Shown piece after piece: positions 54,314-62,923 of a stretch of 64,000 bases of DNA. Origin of the DNA: Mariniphaga sp040772505 (GTDB lineage: Bacteria > Bacteroidota > Bacteroidia > Bacteroidales > Prolixibacteraceae); the NCBI GenBank assembly GCA_040772505.1, contig JAXGYA010000006.1, positions 119,431 to 183,430 on the forward strand. The letters are read 5' to 3'. Under the pieces are notes generated by a model. The model searched no databases. It was given only the letters and a program-made list of their open reading frames with translations, and was not told where the DNA came from. Position 1 is the first letter of the stretch; the number at the start of each line of letters is the position of its first letter. The position numbers were made by a program, and so were the translations under genes.

Positions 54314-55573
54314 ATGAAAATCAGCATCAATTCAGAAATTGGCAAACTGGAAGGCGTATTAATTCACACTCCCGGGGCGGAGGTTGAAAGCATGACTCCC
54401 GAAACCGTTGAAAGGGCATTATACAGCGACATTCTGAACCTCTCCATTGCTTCTGAGGAGTATGTTCACTTTGCAGATTTATTGCGAAAAATCACTCAGG
54501 TTTTTGAAGTCAAGGAGATGTTGGCAGATGTGCTCGAAAAACCGGAAGTAAAACAGAACCTGCTCCATAATATTTGCAAACATGAAGGATTGCCCGGATT
54601 AGAATCTAAGCTGGCAGAAAAATCAGCAATGAAGTTGGGCTCCTTTCTCATTGAAGGTATGCTTTTGGAGCGCAACAATCTGACCAGCTATCTGAGCCGG
54701 GAAAAATTTTTACTGCGCCCGCTGCATAACCTTTTTTTCACCAGAGATTCAGCCATGGGGATGAATAACAATATGCTTATTGGACGCATGGCCAATCCGG
54801 TACGCGAACGGGAAACACTGATAATGGAGGCAATATTTACCCATCATCCATTATTTGAAACCTCCACTCTAATTCCTTCAAAGCCACATTCTTCTCTATC
54901 TGCTGATGCAAAAACGACTCTCGAAGGTGGTGACTTTCAGGTCATAAGAGAAGATGTCTTTCTAATTGGGGCAAGTGCGCGCACAAGTGTACAGGGAATC
55001 GATTTTATTATTGAACATATGAAGAAAAGAAGCAAAAAACTTCAACATATTATCGTTCAGGAAGTGCCCCATGCTCCTGAGTCCTTTATTCATCTCGATA
55101 TGGTTTTTACCTGTCTGAACACTGACGCCTGCATGGTTTATGAGCCGATGATTTTTGGAATGAGCGGATACCGGACTATTTCCATTTGCATTGATAACGG
55201 CAAAGTGAAAATTAGTGAACAGTCCAACGTCCCTGAGGCGCTGAAGAAGCTTGGTATCCATATGAAGCCCATTGCCTGCGGCGGGAAAAAAGATCTATGG
55301 ATTCAGGAGCGCGAGCAGTGGCACAGCGGGGCAAACTTTTTAGCGTTTGAGCCGGGAAAAATAGTTGGCTATGAAAGAAATGTCAATACACTGGAAGAGT
55401 TGAACAATGATGGTTATGAAATTATTCGGTCAACGGATGTTACGGAAGGCAGAGTGAAAATTGGCGATTATGCGAAATGTGTGGTTACCATACCCGGTTC
55501 TGAGCTTGCGCGGGGTGGCGGAGGCGCACGCTGCATGACTATGCCGGTGCGAAGGGCGCCGGTAAACTATTGA
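54314..55573 (+). CDS. arcA: arginine deiminase
   Basis: The enzyme hydrolyses L-arginine to L-citrulline and ammonia. The 419-residue protein has the guanidino-modifying fold. Catalytic Cys407 sits in GGGGARCMTMPV; FTRDSAMGMNNNMLIGRM and LEGGDFQVI supply the Asp and Glu binding residues, and APESFIHLDMVFTCL carries the catalytic His. No arcB, arcC or arcD is adjacent. This suggests that it makes citrulline or ammonia rather than being part of a full energy-yielding pathway. It has a 268-bp upstream region with a TATCTTTA box at 54190-54197. Confidence 0.95.
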   Translation: MKISINSEIGKLEGVLIHTPGAEVESMTPETVERALYSDILNLSIASEEYVHFADLLRKITQVFEVKEMLADVLEKPEVKQNLLHNICKHEGLPGLESKLAEKSAMKLGSFLIEGMLLERNNLTSYLSREKFLLRPLHNLFFTRDSAMGMNNNMLIGRMANPVRERETLIMEAIFTHHPLFETSTLIPSKPHSSLSADAKTTLEGGDFQVIREDVFLIGASARTSVQGIDFIIEHMKKRSKKLQHIIVQEVPHAPESFIHLDMVFTCLNTDACMVYEPMIFGMSGYRTISICIDNGKVKISEQSNVPEALKKLGIHMKPIACGGKKDLWIQEREQWHSGANFLAFEPGKIVGYERNVNTLEELNNDGYEIIRSTDVTEGRVKIGDYAKCVVTIPGSELARGGGGARCMTMPVRRAPVNY

Positions 55574-55632
55574 AAACCAACAACAGTATTCAAATGCTTT
55601 TCTGTACAAATTCTGCCAATTGACCAATTAGC

Positions 55633-56181
55633 ATGAAGAAAAATCCAAAAATGCGGAAACTAAAAATAAATGAATTGGAGCGACTCTCGCTTGAGGAGTA
55701 TGAAAAGGCTGAAAAAACCTCTATAGTTGTAGTGCTTGACAATATCAGAAGCTGCAACAATACCGGTTCGGTTTTTCGCACCTCCGATGCGCTGCTGATT
55801 AAAGAAATTTACCTGTGCGGAATCACTGCTACCCCGCCCAATAAGGAAATTCATAAAACTGCCTTGGATGCAGAAAAGAGCGTTGCATGGGAATACTTTA
55901 AGAAAACCGGGGATGCTGTTGAAAAACTGAAAAAAAACGGATACAAAGTTTATGCTGTGGAGCAGGTGGACAAAAGTATTTTGCTGCCCGATTTTCAACC
56001 GCCCGAAAACGGAAAAGTCGCCCTCGTGTTCGGAAATGAAGTAAAAGGGGTGCAGCAAAGCGTAATTGACCTGTGCGACGGAGCTGTTGAAATACCGCAA
56101 TTTGGAACAAAACATTCATTCAATGTGTCAGTTAGTGCCGGAATCGTTTTGTGGGATATTTTTCAAAAATTGAAAAAATAA
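55633..56181 (+). CDS. SpoU-family RNA methyltransferase (TrmH/TrmL-like)
   Basis: This 182-residue SPOUT methyltransferase has the three SpoU motifs: VVLDNIRSCNNTGSVFRTSDA (motif 1, first half), VALVFGNEVKGVQQSVIDLCDGAVEIPQ (motif 2, with the SAM knot) and SFNVSVSAGIVLWDIF (motif 3). It would methylate a ribose 2'-OH in tRNA or rRNA; the exact target cannot be told. It begins 59 bp after arcA, perhaps in the same transcript. Confidence 0.9.
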   Translation: MKKNPKMRKLKINELERLSLEEYEKAEKTSIVVVLDNIRSCNNTGSVFRTSDALLIKEIYLCGITATPPNKEIHKTALDAEKSVAWEYFKKTGDAVEKLKKNGYKVYAVEQVDKSILLPDFQPPENGKVALVFGNEVKGVQQSVIDLCDGAVEIPQFGTKHSFNVSVSAGIVLWDIFQKLKK

Positions 56182-56199
56182 TTATCTTTATTCCTGAAC

Positions 56200-56265
56200 T
56201 AATACCGACAGTACTTTCGTGACAGACCAGTGAAGTTGGTCTAAACGACCGTTGCATCGGCATTA
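56200..56265 (+). other. candidate structured intergenic RNA element (nested hairpins)
   Basis: Three nested stems can be drawn: an outer stem 56200-56208 with 56257-56265 (8 of 9 pairs), a middle stem TCGT 56217-56220 with ACGA 56245-56248, and an inner stem agacca 56224-56229 with tggtct 56237-56242 (loop gtgaagt). There is no T-run after it, so it is not a plain terminator. It sits 55 bases before the DUF2851 start and could be a leader element or a dispersed repeat. It is not a tRNA. Confidence 0.35.
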
Positions 56266-56320
56266 TTCCATAAATTGGTGGTCTTTTTCATAAATACATT
56301 TGGTATAAACAGGAAAAAAT

Positions 56321-57616
56321 ATGAACATCCCCAAAACAGTTCCGGAAGAATTTCTCTGTTTTATCTGGGAAAACCGCTTGTTTTCCACAGATAAACTGAA
56401 AACAATTGACAATGAGTCTATTGAAGTCGTCCATGCCGGCAGACGAAATTCCCACTCAGGGCCCGATTTCTTTAATGCTAAGATAAAAATTGGAGAAACT
56501 CTCTGGGCTGGAAATATTGAGATTCATAAAAAAGCATCAGACTGGGAGAGGCATAACCATTCGGGTGATAGAGCCTATGAGAATGTTATCCTGCATGTTG
56601 TGGAACAGGCAGACAGGCAAATTCGACGCGAAAACGGGACAAAAATTGCCACCCTGGAAATGAAGTGGCCTGAGCAACTTTCAAAAAATTACCAGAAACT
56701 GCTTGATGCAAAAACCTGGATTGCCTGTCAGGAGCAGTTTCACCTTGTTAACCCGACCATGCTTCAATTGGGATTTCACCGGCTCATGGTTGAGCGTCTG
56801 GAAGAAAAAACCGACGAAATTATCGGGATACTTGAGAAAAATCAGCAAAACTGGAATGAAACCTTTTACCAGATACTGGCGCGAATGTTTGGATTTAAGG
56901 TGAATGCAATCCCTTTCGAACTTTTAGCAAAGGCAATACCCTTAAAAATATTAGGGAAGCACAAAAATAGCCTTCACCAATTGGAATCACTGCTGTTTGG
57001 CTCTTCAGGTCTTTTAAGTGAGGAGCTTTTTGGTGATTCATACTTTACCGGTTTACGTAATGAATTTGATTTTTTACAAAAAAAGTATAAACTAAATATC
57101 GTAGAACCCCACCTATGGAAACACATGAGAATGAGGCCGGGAAATTTTCCGGCAATTCGCATTTCACAATTTGCTGCACTCATTTACCGATCAAGCAGCC
57201 TGTTTTCAAAGATTCTTAAAACTGAGTCTGTTGAAGAGATAAGAAATCTATTCAATGTGAAAGCTTCTGAATATTGGGACTCCCATTACCGTTTCAATAA
57301 GCCTTCCGCTAAAGTTTATCCGAAAAGGTTAGGCGTGAGTGCCATCAATACACTTATCATCAATGTTGTTGTGCCTTTTCTGTTTGTTTATGGAGAAAAT
57401 CAGAATCAACACTACCTCAAAGACCGGGCACTTGATTTTCTGGAAAAGCTGCCACCGGAAAACAATTCGATTACCGATAAATGGAAAAAACTTGGCGTTG
57501 AACCAAAATCTGCTTTTGACAGTCAGGCACTGCTTCAATTAAAAACCCGACATTGCGCCCAAAAACGGTGCTTAAACTGCCCGGTGGGAGTAAAACTGGT
57601 TAAAAGGATTGAATAA
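56321..57616 (+). CDS. DUF2851 protein
   Basis: This 431-residue protein of the DUF2851 family has no signal peptide and a recognisable start (PKTVPEEFLCFIWENRLF). A conserved central part reads GRRNSHSGPDFFNAKIKIGETLWAGNIEIHKKASDW. A cluster of cysteines occurs near the C-terminus (HCAQKRCLNCPVG). The pattern GxDxxNAxIxI…WxGxIEIH is reminiscent of a nuclease-like core, but no biochemical function is established to my knowledge. It converges on rnhB. Confidence 0.88.
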   Translation: MNIPKTVPEEFLCFIWENRLFSTDKLKTIDNESIEVVHAGRRNSHSGPDFFNAKIKIGETLWAGNIEIHKKASDWERHNHSGDRAYENVILHVVEQADRQIRRENGTKIATLEMKWPEQLSKNYQKLLDAKTWIACQEQFHLVNPTMLQLGFHRLMVERLEEKTDEIIGILEKNQQNWNETFYQILARMFGFKVNAIPFELLAKAIPLKILGKHKNSLHQLESLLFGSSGLLSEELFGDSYFTGLRNEFDFLQKKYKLNIVEPHLWKHMRMRPGNFPAIRISQFAALIYRSSSLFSKILKTESVEEIRNLFNVKASEYWDSHYRFNKPSAKVYPKRLGVSAINTLIINVVVPFLFVYGENQNQHYLKDRALDFLEKLPPENNSITDKWKKLGVEPKSAFDSQALLQLKTRHCAQKRCLNCPVGVKLVKRIE

Positions 57617-57620
57617 AAGT

Positions 57621-58220
57621 CTAAAAGTGCAATTTTAGCTGCTTATTTACCAACTTGAATGAGAGTCGGTGGTATTTTGTAACTCCAAACTCAGCAATCG
57701 CTTCGCGGTGCTTTTTCGTGGGATAACCTTTATTCTGTTTCCAGCTATACATGGGGAATTCATGGTGAATTTTTTCCATATACTCATCCCGCCAGGTTTT
57801 TGCCAGTACTGAAGCAGCCGCTATTGCATAAAAACGTGCATCGCCTTTCACAAAACAGGTGAACGGAATGTTGTTTTGGGGGCGAAAACGGTTGCCGTCA
57901 ATAAGTAAATGCCCGGGTTTCACCTTTAGCTGTTTCACCGCACGGTTCATAGCCAGAAATGAAGCATTCAGGATATTTACCTCATCAATTTCAGTATTTG
58001 AAACCATTTCAACAGCCCAAGCCAAAGCCTCTTTTTCGATTATCGGCCTCAAATATTCCCGCTGCTTTCCGGTGAGCTGTTTGGAATCGTTCAGCTCTCC
58101 GCACTCAAATCCGGGCGGCAAAATAACCGCTGCTGCAACAACCGGCCCGGCAAGGCAACCGCGTCCGGCTTCGTCGCAGCCGGCTTCAAGCTTATCTTTA
58201 TTGTAACTGGATAGAAGCAC
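57621..58220 (-). CDS. rnhB: ribonuclease HII
   Basis: The enzyme cuts RNA in RNA-DNA hybrids and single ribonucleotides in DNA. The GTG at 58220 gives a start (…LLSSYNKDKLEAGCDEAGRGCLAGPV) like that of related proteins; a TTG at 58250 is the only longer choice. The acidic catalytic residues Asp16-Glu17 are in CDEAGRG, the third is in LLIDGNRF, and AAASVLAKTWRDEYM is also typical. It ends 4 bases from the DUF2851 stop (convergent). Confidence 0.95.
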   Translation of the reverse strand: MLLSSYNKDKLEAGCDEAGRGCLAGPVVAAAVILPPGFECGELNDSKQLTGKQREYLRPIIEKEALAWAVEMVSNTEIDEVNILNASFLAMNRAVKQLKVKPGHLLIDGNRFRPQNNIPFTCFVKGDARFYAIAAASVLAKTWRDEYMEKIHHEFPMYSWKQNKGYPTKKHREAIAEFGVTKYHRLSFKLVNKQLKLHF

Positions 58221-58283
58221 TGGAGTTGTCTGTTTATTGTTTTTAAACAATTACAAATTAATTATCCATTGAATTGATTTTTT

Positions 58284-59723
58284 TCAAATCTGCACTCCTG
58301 TGGTTCCTCCGTTTTTTAGAGATATGTCATGTGGTTTGTTGTTCTTCCATTCTCCTGAAGTAAAATCAGGGATATTAATAGGAGTTGACCTGTTTGCAAC
58401 GGACCATTCGCTCAATGGACCTATTACGCTCCATGCTGCGGCATCGTACACATCCATGTCAACAGGCAGTCCATTTCTCAGACAATCAATTAAGCGCCAA
58501 TCCATTAAAAAATCCATACCACCATGTCCGCCAATTTTTTTCGCCATTTCGCCCAGTTTTTGAACTATGGGTGGGGTAAATTCTTTTTCTAACTTTTTGA
58601 ATTCTTCCTCTGATATCCAGCCCTTATGTCCGGTAGCAATGCGGGGTGGAAGCGGATATTTCTGGGCGGTTGCCTTGGTTCCACTAACCAAATGAATCCT
58701 GGAATAAGGTCTGGGGGTGGTAACATCATGCTGAATCATAATCGTTTGCCCGGAAACTGTCTTAATTGTAGTGGTGTTCATATTTCCACGGAACGGCGCA
58801 TCCACAAACTGTTGGAAGTAGTCTTCTGATTCGGTCAGTTTCTTAGCTATATTATTCATTAAAAAATCATCCGTTGAGGTAGATACAAGATAATCCATCT
58901 GATTCCCCCTGTTAATGTTCATTATTTGAGCAACGGGACCAAGTCCGTGAGTCGGATAAAGGCATCCGTTCCGGGTCATATTTTCCTTTAAGCGCCAACT
59001 TCGGTTAGGTTTACCTCTAAAAAATAAGCTTTCACCGATATCATGAATATAGGCACCTTCGCAATGGATAATGTCTCCAAAGAAACCGTTTCTAGCCAGG
59101 TTTAAAGTGAGCAGCTCAAAAAAGTCATAGCAACAGTTTTCCAGTATAACGCAATGTTTTTTTGTTCTTTCGGAAGTTTGCACAAGTTTCCAGCAATCTT
59201 CAACAGTAGTGGCGGCAGGTATTTCCGTAGCTACATGTTTGCCGTGTTCCATGGCATAAATAGCGATGGGTGCATGCAATGGCCATGGTGTGGCGATATA
59301 GATCAGGTCAAGGTCATCCCGCCGGCACATCTCCATCCAGGATTCCTCATCGCCTGAAAAAACAACAGGCGAATGTCCCGGTGTTTTTATTCTTTGTTTG
59401 GCTGCTTCGGCCTGCTCGGGGACAACATCACACAAGCCATTTATTTTTACTCCTTCGATATAACTAAGTCTGGAGACTGCAGCCGAACCCCTGCCGCCTA
59501 AACCAACAAAGCCTACCCGTACGGTGTCCAACTTTGGAGCAGCATACCCCGACATGTTAAAAAGTTGAGAATAACTTTTTTCAGATTCCTTTTTAATATG
59601 GTCTAATGTGCTAGATTTTGATTCCTCGCCAGCTAAGTGCGTGCCTTTTAAATTACATCCTCCCAGGAGACCTATACTGGTCAAACCTGTCAGTCTTAAA
59701 AAATCTCTGCGATTACTTTTCAT
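58284..59723 (-). CDS. GH109-like exported Gfo/Idh protein (alpha-N-acetylgalactosaminidase family)
   Basis: This 479-residue protein has a combined Tat/lipoprotein signal (NRRDFLRLTG…LLGGC), a Rossmann motif RVGFVGLGGRGSAAV and ATEIPAATTVEDCW in place of the usual EKP segment. The C-terminal signature GHGGMDFLMDWRLIDCLRNG followed by PVDMDVYDAAAWS and TRNGCLYPTHGLGPVAQIMN fits GH109 enzymes, which use NAD+ in an oxidation-elimination-addition cycle to cleave alpha-GalNAc. The substrate is inferred from the family, and alpha-GalNAc is not shown here. It follows the esterase-like gene by 10 bases. Confidence 0.88.
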   Translation of the reverse strand: MKSNRRDFLRLTGLTSIGLLGGCNLKGTHLAGEESKSSTLDHIKKESEKSYSQLFNMSGYAAPKLDTVRVGFVGLGGRGSAAVSRLSYIEGVKINGLCDVVPEQAEAAKQRIKTPGHSPVVFSGDEESWMEMCRRDDLDLIYIATPWPLHAPIAIYAMEHGKHVATEIPAATTVEDCWKLVQTSERTKKHCVILENCCYDFFELLTLNLARNGFFGDIIHCEGAYIHDIGESLFFRGKPNRSWRLKENMTRNGCLYPTHGLGPVAQIMNINRGNQMDYLVSTSTDDFLMNNIAKKLTESEDYFQQFVDAPFRGNMNTTTIKTVSGQTIMIQHDVTTPRPYSRIHLVSGTKATAQKYPLPPRIATGHKGWISEEEFKKLEKEFTPPIVQKLGEMAKKIGGHGGMDFLMDWRLIDCLRNGLPVDMDVYDAAAWSVIGPLSEWSVANRSTPINIPDFTSGEWKNNKPHDISLKNGGTTGVQI

Positions 59724-59733
59724 GTTTTATTTT

Positions 59734-61791
59734 TTAATAGTTTTTTTCTGCAAAAATGATTTGTGCCTGATTGCCAAAAAGATTATTCAGGGAACTGAAT
59801 TCTTTTTTATACTTTTCAACTTCTTTTACAGTGAGTTTTCTTCCTGAAATGCTTACAGGACCCACAAAAGTTATTTCAGATTCACTAATTCCAGCTGCCA
59901 GCGAAATATCTCCCCATTTCAGAATACCCGGCAAATGAATAGCCATGGAAAAATTGTTGGCATCTCCCGATTCATCAAAAAGATAGCTTAACGGAGCATC
60001 TCTCAGAATAAGCTTGCTTGCTTTCGTCTCCAATGCTGATAAAAACAGAGCAGCTACTGATGCTTCTTTGGCTGCATCAATCGTTATACGCTTCATTTTA
60101 TGGGAATGAAGGAGCCATTCTGCAACAATATTCAATTGGTTAACCCATATCCCAGGAGTTGTTTTACCCAGCCAAAGAGCCGAACGGGCCAAGGTGTGAA
60201 AGTCAGACAGGGTGCCATCAATTCGTTTTGCATTGGCTGAACTATTTTCACCCGTCCCCCACAGGTCAACAATACAAACGCTCTTCCTTTCTGTCAGAGC
60301 CTTATTAATCAGGTTTTCCGGAATATTGTTTTTCCCTTCCGGATTGGAAAAAATAACACACTCCACACTTTCTCTGTTAGCGACATGTAACAACACTGGA
60401 ATCAGGTCTCCGCAAGTAGTTTCAATAACCACCCGTTCCCAATCCGTTGTGCCAGTATATAAATGGATTTCTTTTATGGTGTTAGCAGCCGCTGGGATTT
60501 TTAATAATTCCTTCAGTTCTTCTTTTTTATCCTTGCTGTTGATATTTTTATTTGACAACATCGTTTTTCGGAGAGAAGCCCCCTGACTTGTGCAAAATTG
60601 AGGTGTACTGATTACACCCAAGTTTCGTTCTCCTTTCGGAAACACCATTAGGTCACTTTCCGTCAAAAGCGTAAAGGGTTTTTCCTTTTTGGGAGTACCA
60701 TCTCCTTTGTTCTTCAGATGCAAATCAAACCAGCCAAGCATGGCTTCCCTTATCTCCGGAAAATAGCCATGTGGTGTATCAAAAACTTGATGCGAAAATT
60801 TTTCTTCCGCATCATAATAGCCATAAATTGGTTTTGCCCGTTCAAAACTTTTCAACATTTCAGCGGGGAGAAAAGCTTTATTGGAGTCTTTGGCACCATT
60901 GCACAATTTCAAGGCTCTTGGCGCAATCAGACCTAAAACGGCAGCTTCTTCGGTAAAGGTTAATCCATCGATTAATGTTTCGCAGATGCAGTTGCTGTTC
61001 AAGACATATGACTGGAATGTGCCCACACTTACCACTGGAACTGCCGCTTTTATCCGCTCATCCATCGCGGCAAGCCACATGGTTTGGTTACCTCCGCCGC
61101 TTGCCCCGGTAGCCCCAATTTTTTCCGGATCGATAAACGGCAGCGAACAAAGCAAATCTACAGCTCTTATATTGTCCGTAATCTGCATTCCCATTAACGA
61201 TTCGCCAATGTTCATGAGGGATGAGCCGAGGTTTGCACCGTGGTACTCAAACTCCCCATGGGCTGTTGTTCGTTCTCCTGCACCCCATGGGTCTATATGA
61301 AGTGAAACATAGCCATTTAGTGCTAAAGAGTGTCCGATTGCCTGATACACATCATACATTTTGCCATTGCTCGAATGCCCCATCATGGTGACTACTCCGG
61401 GGAAAGGGCCTTCCCCTTCAGGGATATACAAGTTGGCTGTTGCATAAACTTCCGGTCGGGTTTGAAAATAAATGTTTTTAACAGTCAATCCTGGCAAAAC
61501 ATGCGATCTGGTTTCATGATAATCCAATGGAAGATCAGGAAAAAAATCAACTCCTATTTTTTCAATAATTGTGGACTTCAATTCCTCCCTGTAGCTTATC
61601 CAGCTTTTTTTGCTTCCCGGTATTTGTAGAGTACTAAAAGCCTTAGCTGCTTCCAGTTCCAACGAAAGACCAATCAAATCCGCTGGTTCACCTTCAAAAA
61701 CCTTAGGAAGCGATGTCTGACCCCACAATAGGGAGATGTTGCCCTGAATAAATAATGCCATTAGTAGAATGAAATATTTCATTTTGAACAT
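59734..61791 (-). CDS. secreted acetylxylan-esterase-like alpha/beta hydrolase with two hydrolase-like halves
   Basis: This 685-residue protein has a signal peptide (MALFIQGNISLLWGQ). The first half is an AXE1/dienelactone-hydrolase-type domain: MMGHSSNGK and HIDPWGAGER, nucleophile Ser in GATGASGGGN, and catalytic His in TPHGYFPE. The second half repeats the pattern (VIFSNPEGKNN; CIVDLWGTGEN) but has AAKEA where a GxSxG elbow would be expected, so it is probably inactive. Substrates may be acylated glycans; this is not shown by the sequence. Two ATG codons (61791, 61782) are possible. It is the first gene of an operon with the GH109-like gene. Confidence 0.82.
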   Translation of the reverse strand: MFKMKYFILLMALFIQGNISLLWGQTSLPKVFEGEPADLIGLSLELEAAKAFSTLQIPGSKKSWISYREELKSTIIEKIGVDFFPDLPLDYHETRSHVLPGLTVKNIYFQTRPEVYATANLYIPEGEGPFPGVVTMMGHSSNGKMYDVYQAIGHSLALNGYVSLHIDPWGAGERTTAHGEFEYHGANLGSSLMNIGESLMGMQITDNIRAVDLLCSLPFIDPEKIGATGASGGGNQTMWLAAMDERIKAAVPVVSVGTFQSYVLNSNCICETLIDGLTFTEEAAVLGLIAPRALKLCNGAKDSNKAFLPAEMLKSFERAKPIYGYYDAEEKFSHQVFDTPHGYFPEIREAMLGWFDLHLKNKGDGTPKKEKPFTLLTESDLMVFPKGERNLGVISTPQFCTSQGASLRKTMLSNKNINSKDKKEELKELLKIPAAANTIKEIHLYTGTTDWERVVIETTCGDLIPVLLHVANRESVECVIFSNPEGKNNIPENLINKALTERKSVCIVDLWGTGENSSANAKRIDGTLSDFHTLARSALWLGKTTPGIWVNQLNIVAEWLLHSHKMKRITIDAAKEASVAALFLSALETKASKLILRDAPLSYLFDESGDANNFSMAIHLPGILKWGDISLAAGISESEITFVGPVSISGRKLTVKEVEKYKKEFSSLNNLFGNQAQIIFAEKNY

Positions 61792-61935
61792 ACCATTGAT
61801 TTTAAGTAAGTTGACTATTTAATCTGTTGAAACTGGTTTTACTACAATTACACATTGATAATCTGATAGTTAAACTAAATAAATGTTTAATTAGTTACTG
61901 TGATTAATCTAATATGCTGAATGTTAATGTCTTTG

Positions 61936-61968
61936 CAAAGATATAAAATAGAATCATTGTATTCACAA
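61936..61968 (-). promoter_or_regulatory. putative promoter of the esterase/GH109 operon
   Basis: Minus-strand TTTG (61968-61965) is followed after 21 bases by TATCTTTG (61943-61936). Both elements and the spacing match the Bacteroidota consensus. It would give a leader of about 140 bases. The 280-bp gap 61792-62071 holds no gene. Confidence 0.55.
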
Positions 61969-62071
61969 AAAACTTAGATTTTAATGGGGTATCCGGTCAT
62001 ATAGCGTGTGTCTGTTCTTAAAACAGATTTAACTGGAATATGAGTGTAAAAGTATAGCTGTCAAAAATCTT

Positions 62072-62923
62072 TTATGTTGAGAATAATTCATCAAATAAAT
62101 TCATTTGTTTTACTTTATTTTTGTTTAAATTATAATTACTTATGAACAATTCTTTTCCAATTTGATTTCCACTTTTATCCACATTTCTCATCCCATAAGT
62201 TAAATTCCATTGGGTTATATTAGCAAAAGAATAAAGTTCTTTTATATAATCACTATCATCGTACGTTATAAGCCATTTGTGATTAGATTTTTTTAAAGTA
62301 TCTGCTAATCTCTTGTGATCAAAGACTTTATGTAAGTTCCCGTTCTTACCATATAATGCAGATTTTGTTGCAGAATAATATGGAGGATCAAGGAAAATAA
62401 ACACACTATCACCTTCCTTTTCAATTACCTTTTGATAATCTTGATTTGTTATTAATGCATTATTAAGGATAGTTGAAAGCAGTACAACTCTTTCAATACT
62501 TGATCTGGTAAATCTCTTTTCATAAGCTGCTTTTGAAAAACCTCCACTCTCACTTGTTCCAGAGAAAGTAATTCGGTTAAAAATAAAAAAAGCTGCAGCT
62601 TTTTTTAATGGATCAAAGTTTTCAATATTTTCAATCAAATATCTATGTAAATCTCTTCCATTTTTAAAATTATTTTTCCAAAAATAAATTTGCTTAATTA
62701 GCTCTTCAACATTATTTTGGGTATGTTCCCAAAAATAAAACAAATTAGAATATAGGTCATTAATCCAGAATTTCTTATTTGGAAATTTTTGCTTAACATA
62801 TATAAAAACAGATCCTCCGCCAAGGAAAGGTTCTCTATACTCTTTAAAGTCAGGGATTATTGGTGCAATTGTCTTTATTGCTCTGCTTTTTCCACCAGGA
62901 TATCTTAATGGGCTTTTTATCAT
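62072..62923 (-). CDS. D12-class (Dam-like) adenine-N6 DNA methyltransferase
   Basis: This 283-residue methylase has the SAM-binding motif RYPGGKS (residues 7-13, with LGGGSVF further on) and the catalytic DPPY at 179-182 (VFIFLDPPYYS), the order of the alpha-class D12 family. It would protect the host from the adjacent nuclease. The ATG shares its first base with the stop of the upstream gene (TAATG), so translation is coupled. Base use is much poorer in G+C than the core genes (17 of 60 at 62281-62340), consistent with acquisition. Confidence 0.9.
   Translation of the reverse strand: MIKSPLRYPGGKSRAIKTIAPIIPDFKEYREPFLGGGSVFIYVKQKFPNKKFWINDLYSNLFYFWEHTQNNVEELIKQIYFWKNNFKNGRDLHRYLIENIENFDPLKKAAAFFIFNRITFSGTSESGGFSKAAYEKRFTRSSIERVVLLSTILNNALITNQDYQKVIEKEGDSVFIFLDPPYYSATKSALYGKNGNLHKVFDHKRLADTLKKSNHKWLITYDDSDYIKELYSFANITQWNLTYGMRNVDKSGNQIGKELFISNYNLNKNKVKQMNLFDELFST

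Noticed and set aside
57621..57638. Hairpin ctaaaa/ttttag at the convergent DUF2851/rnhB ends as a terminator
   Set aside because: Six A/T-rich pairs without a T run could arise by chance.
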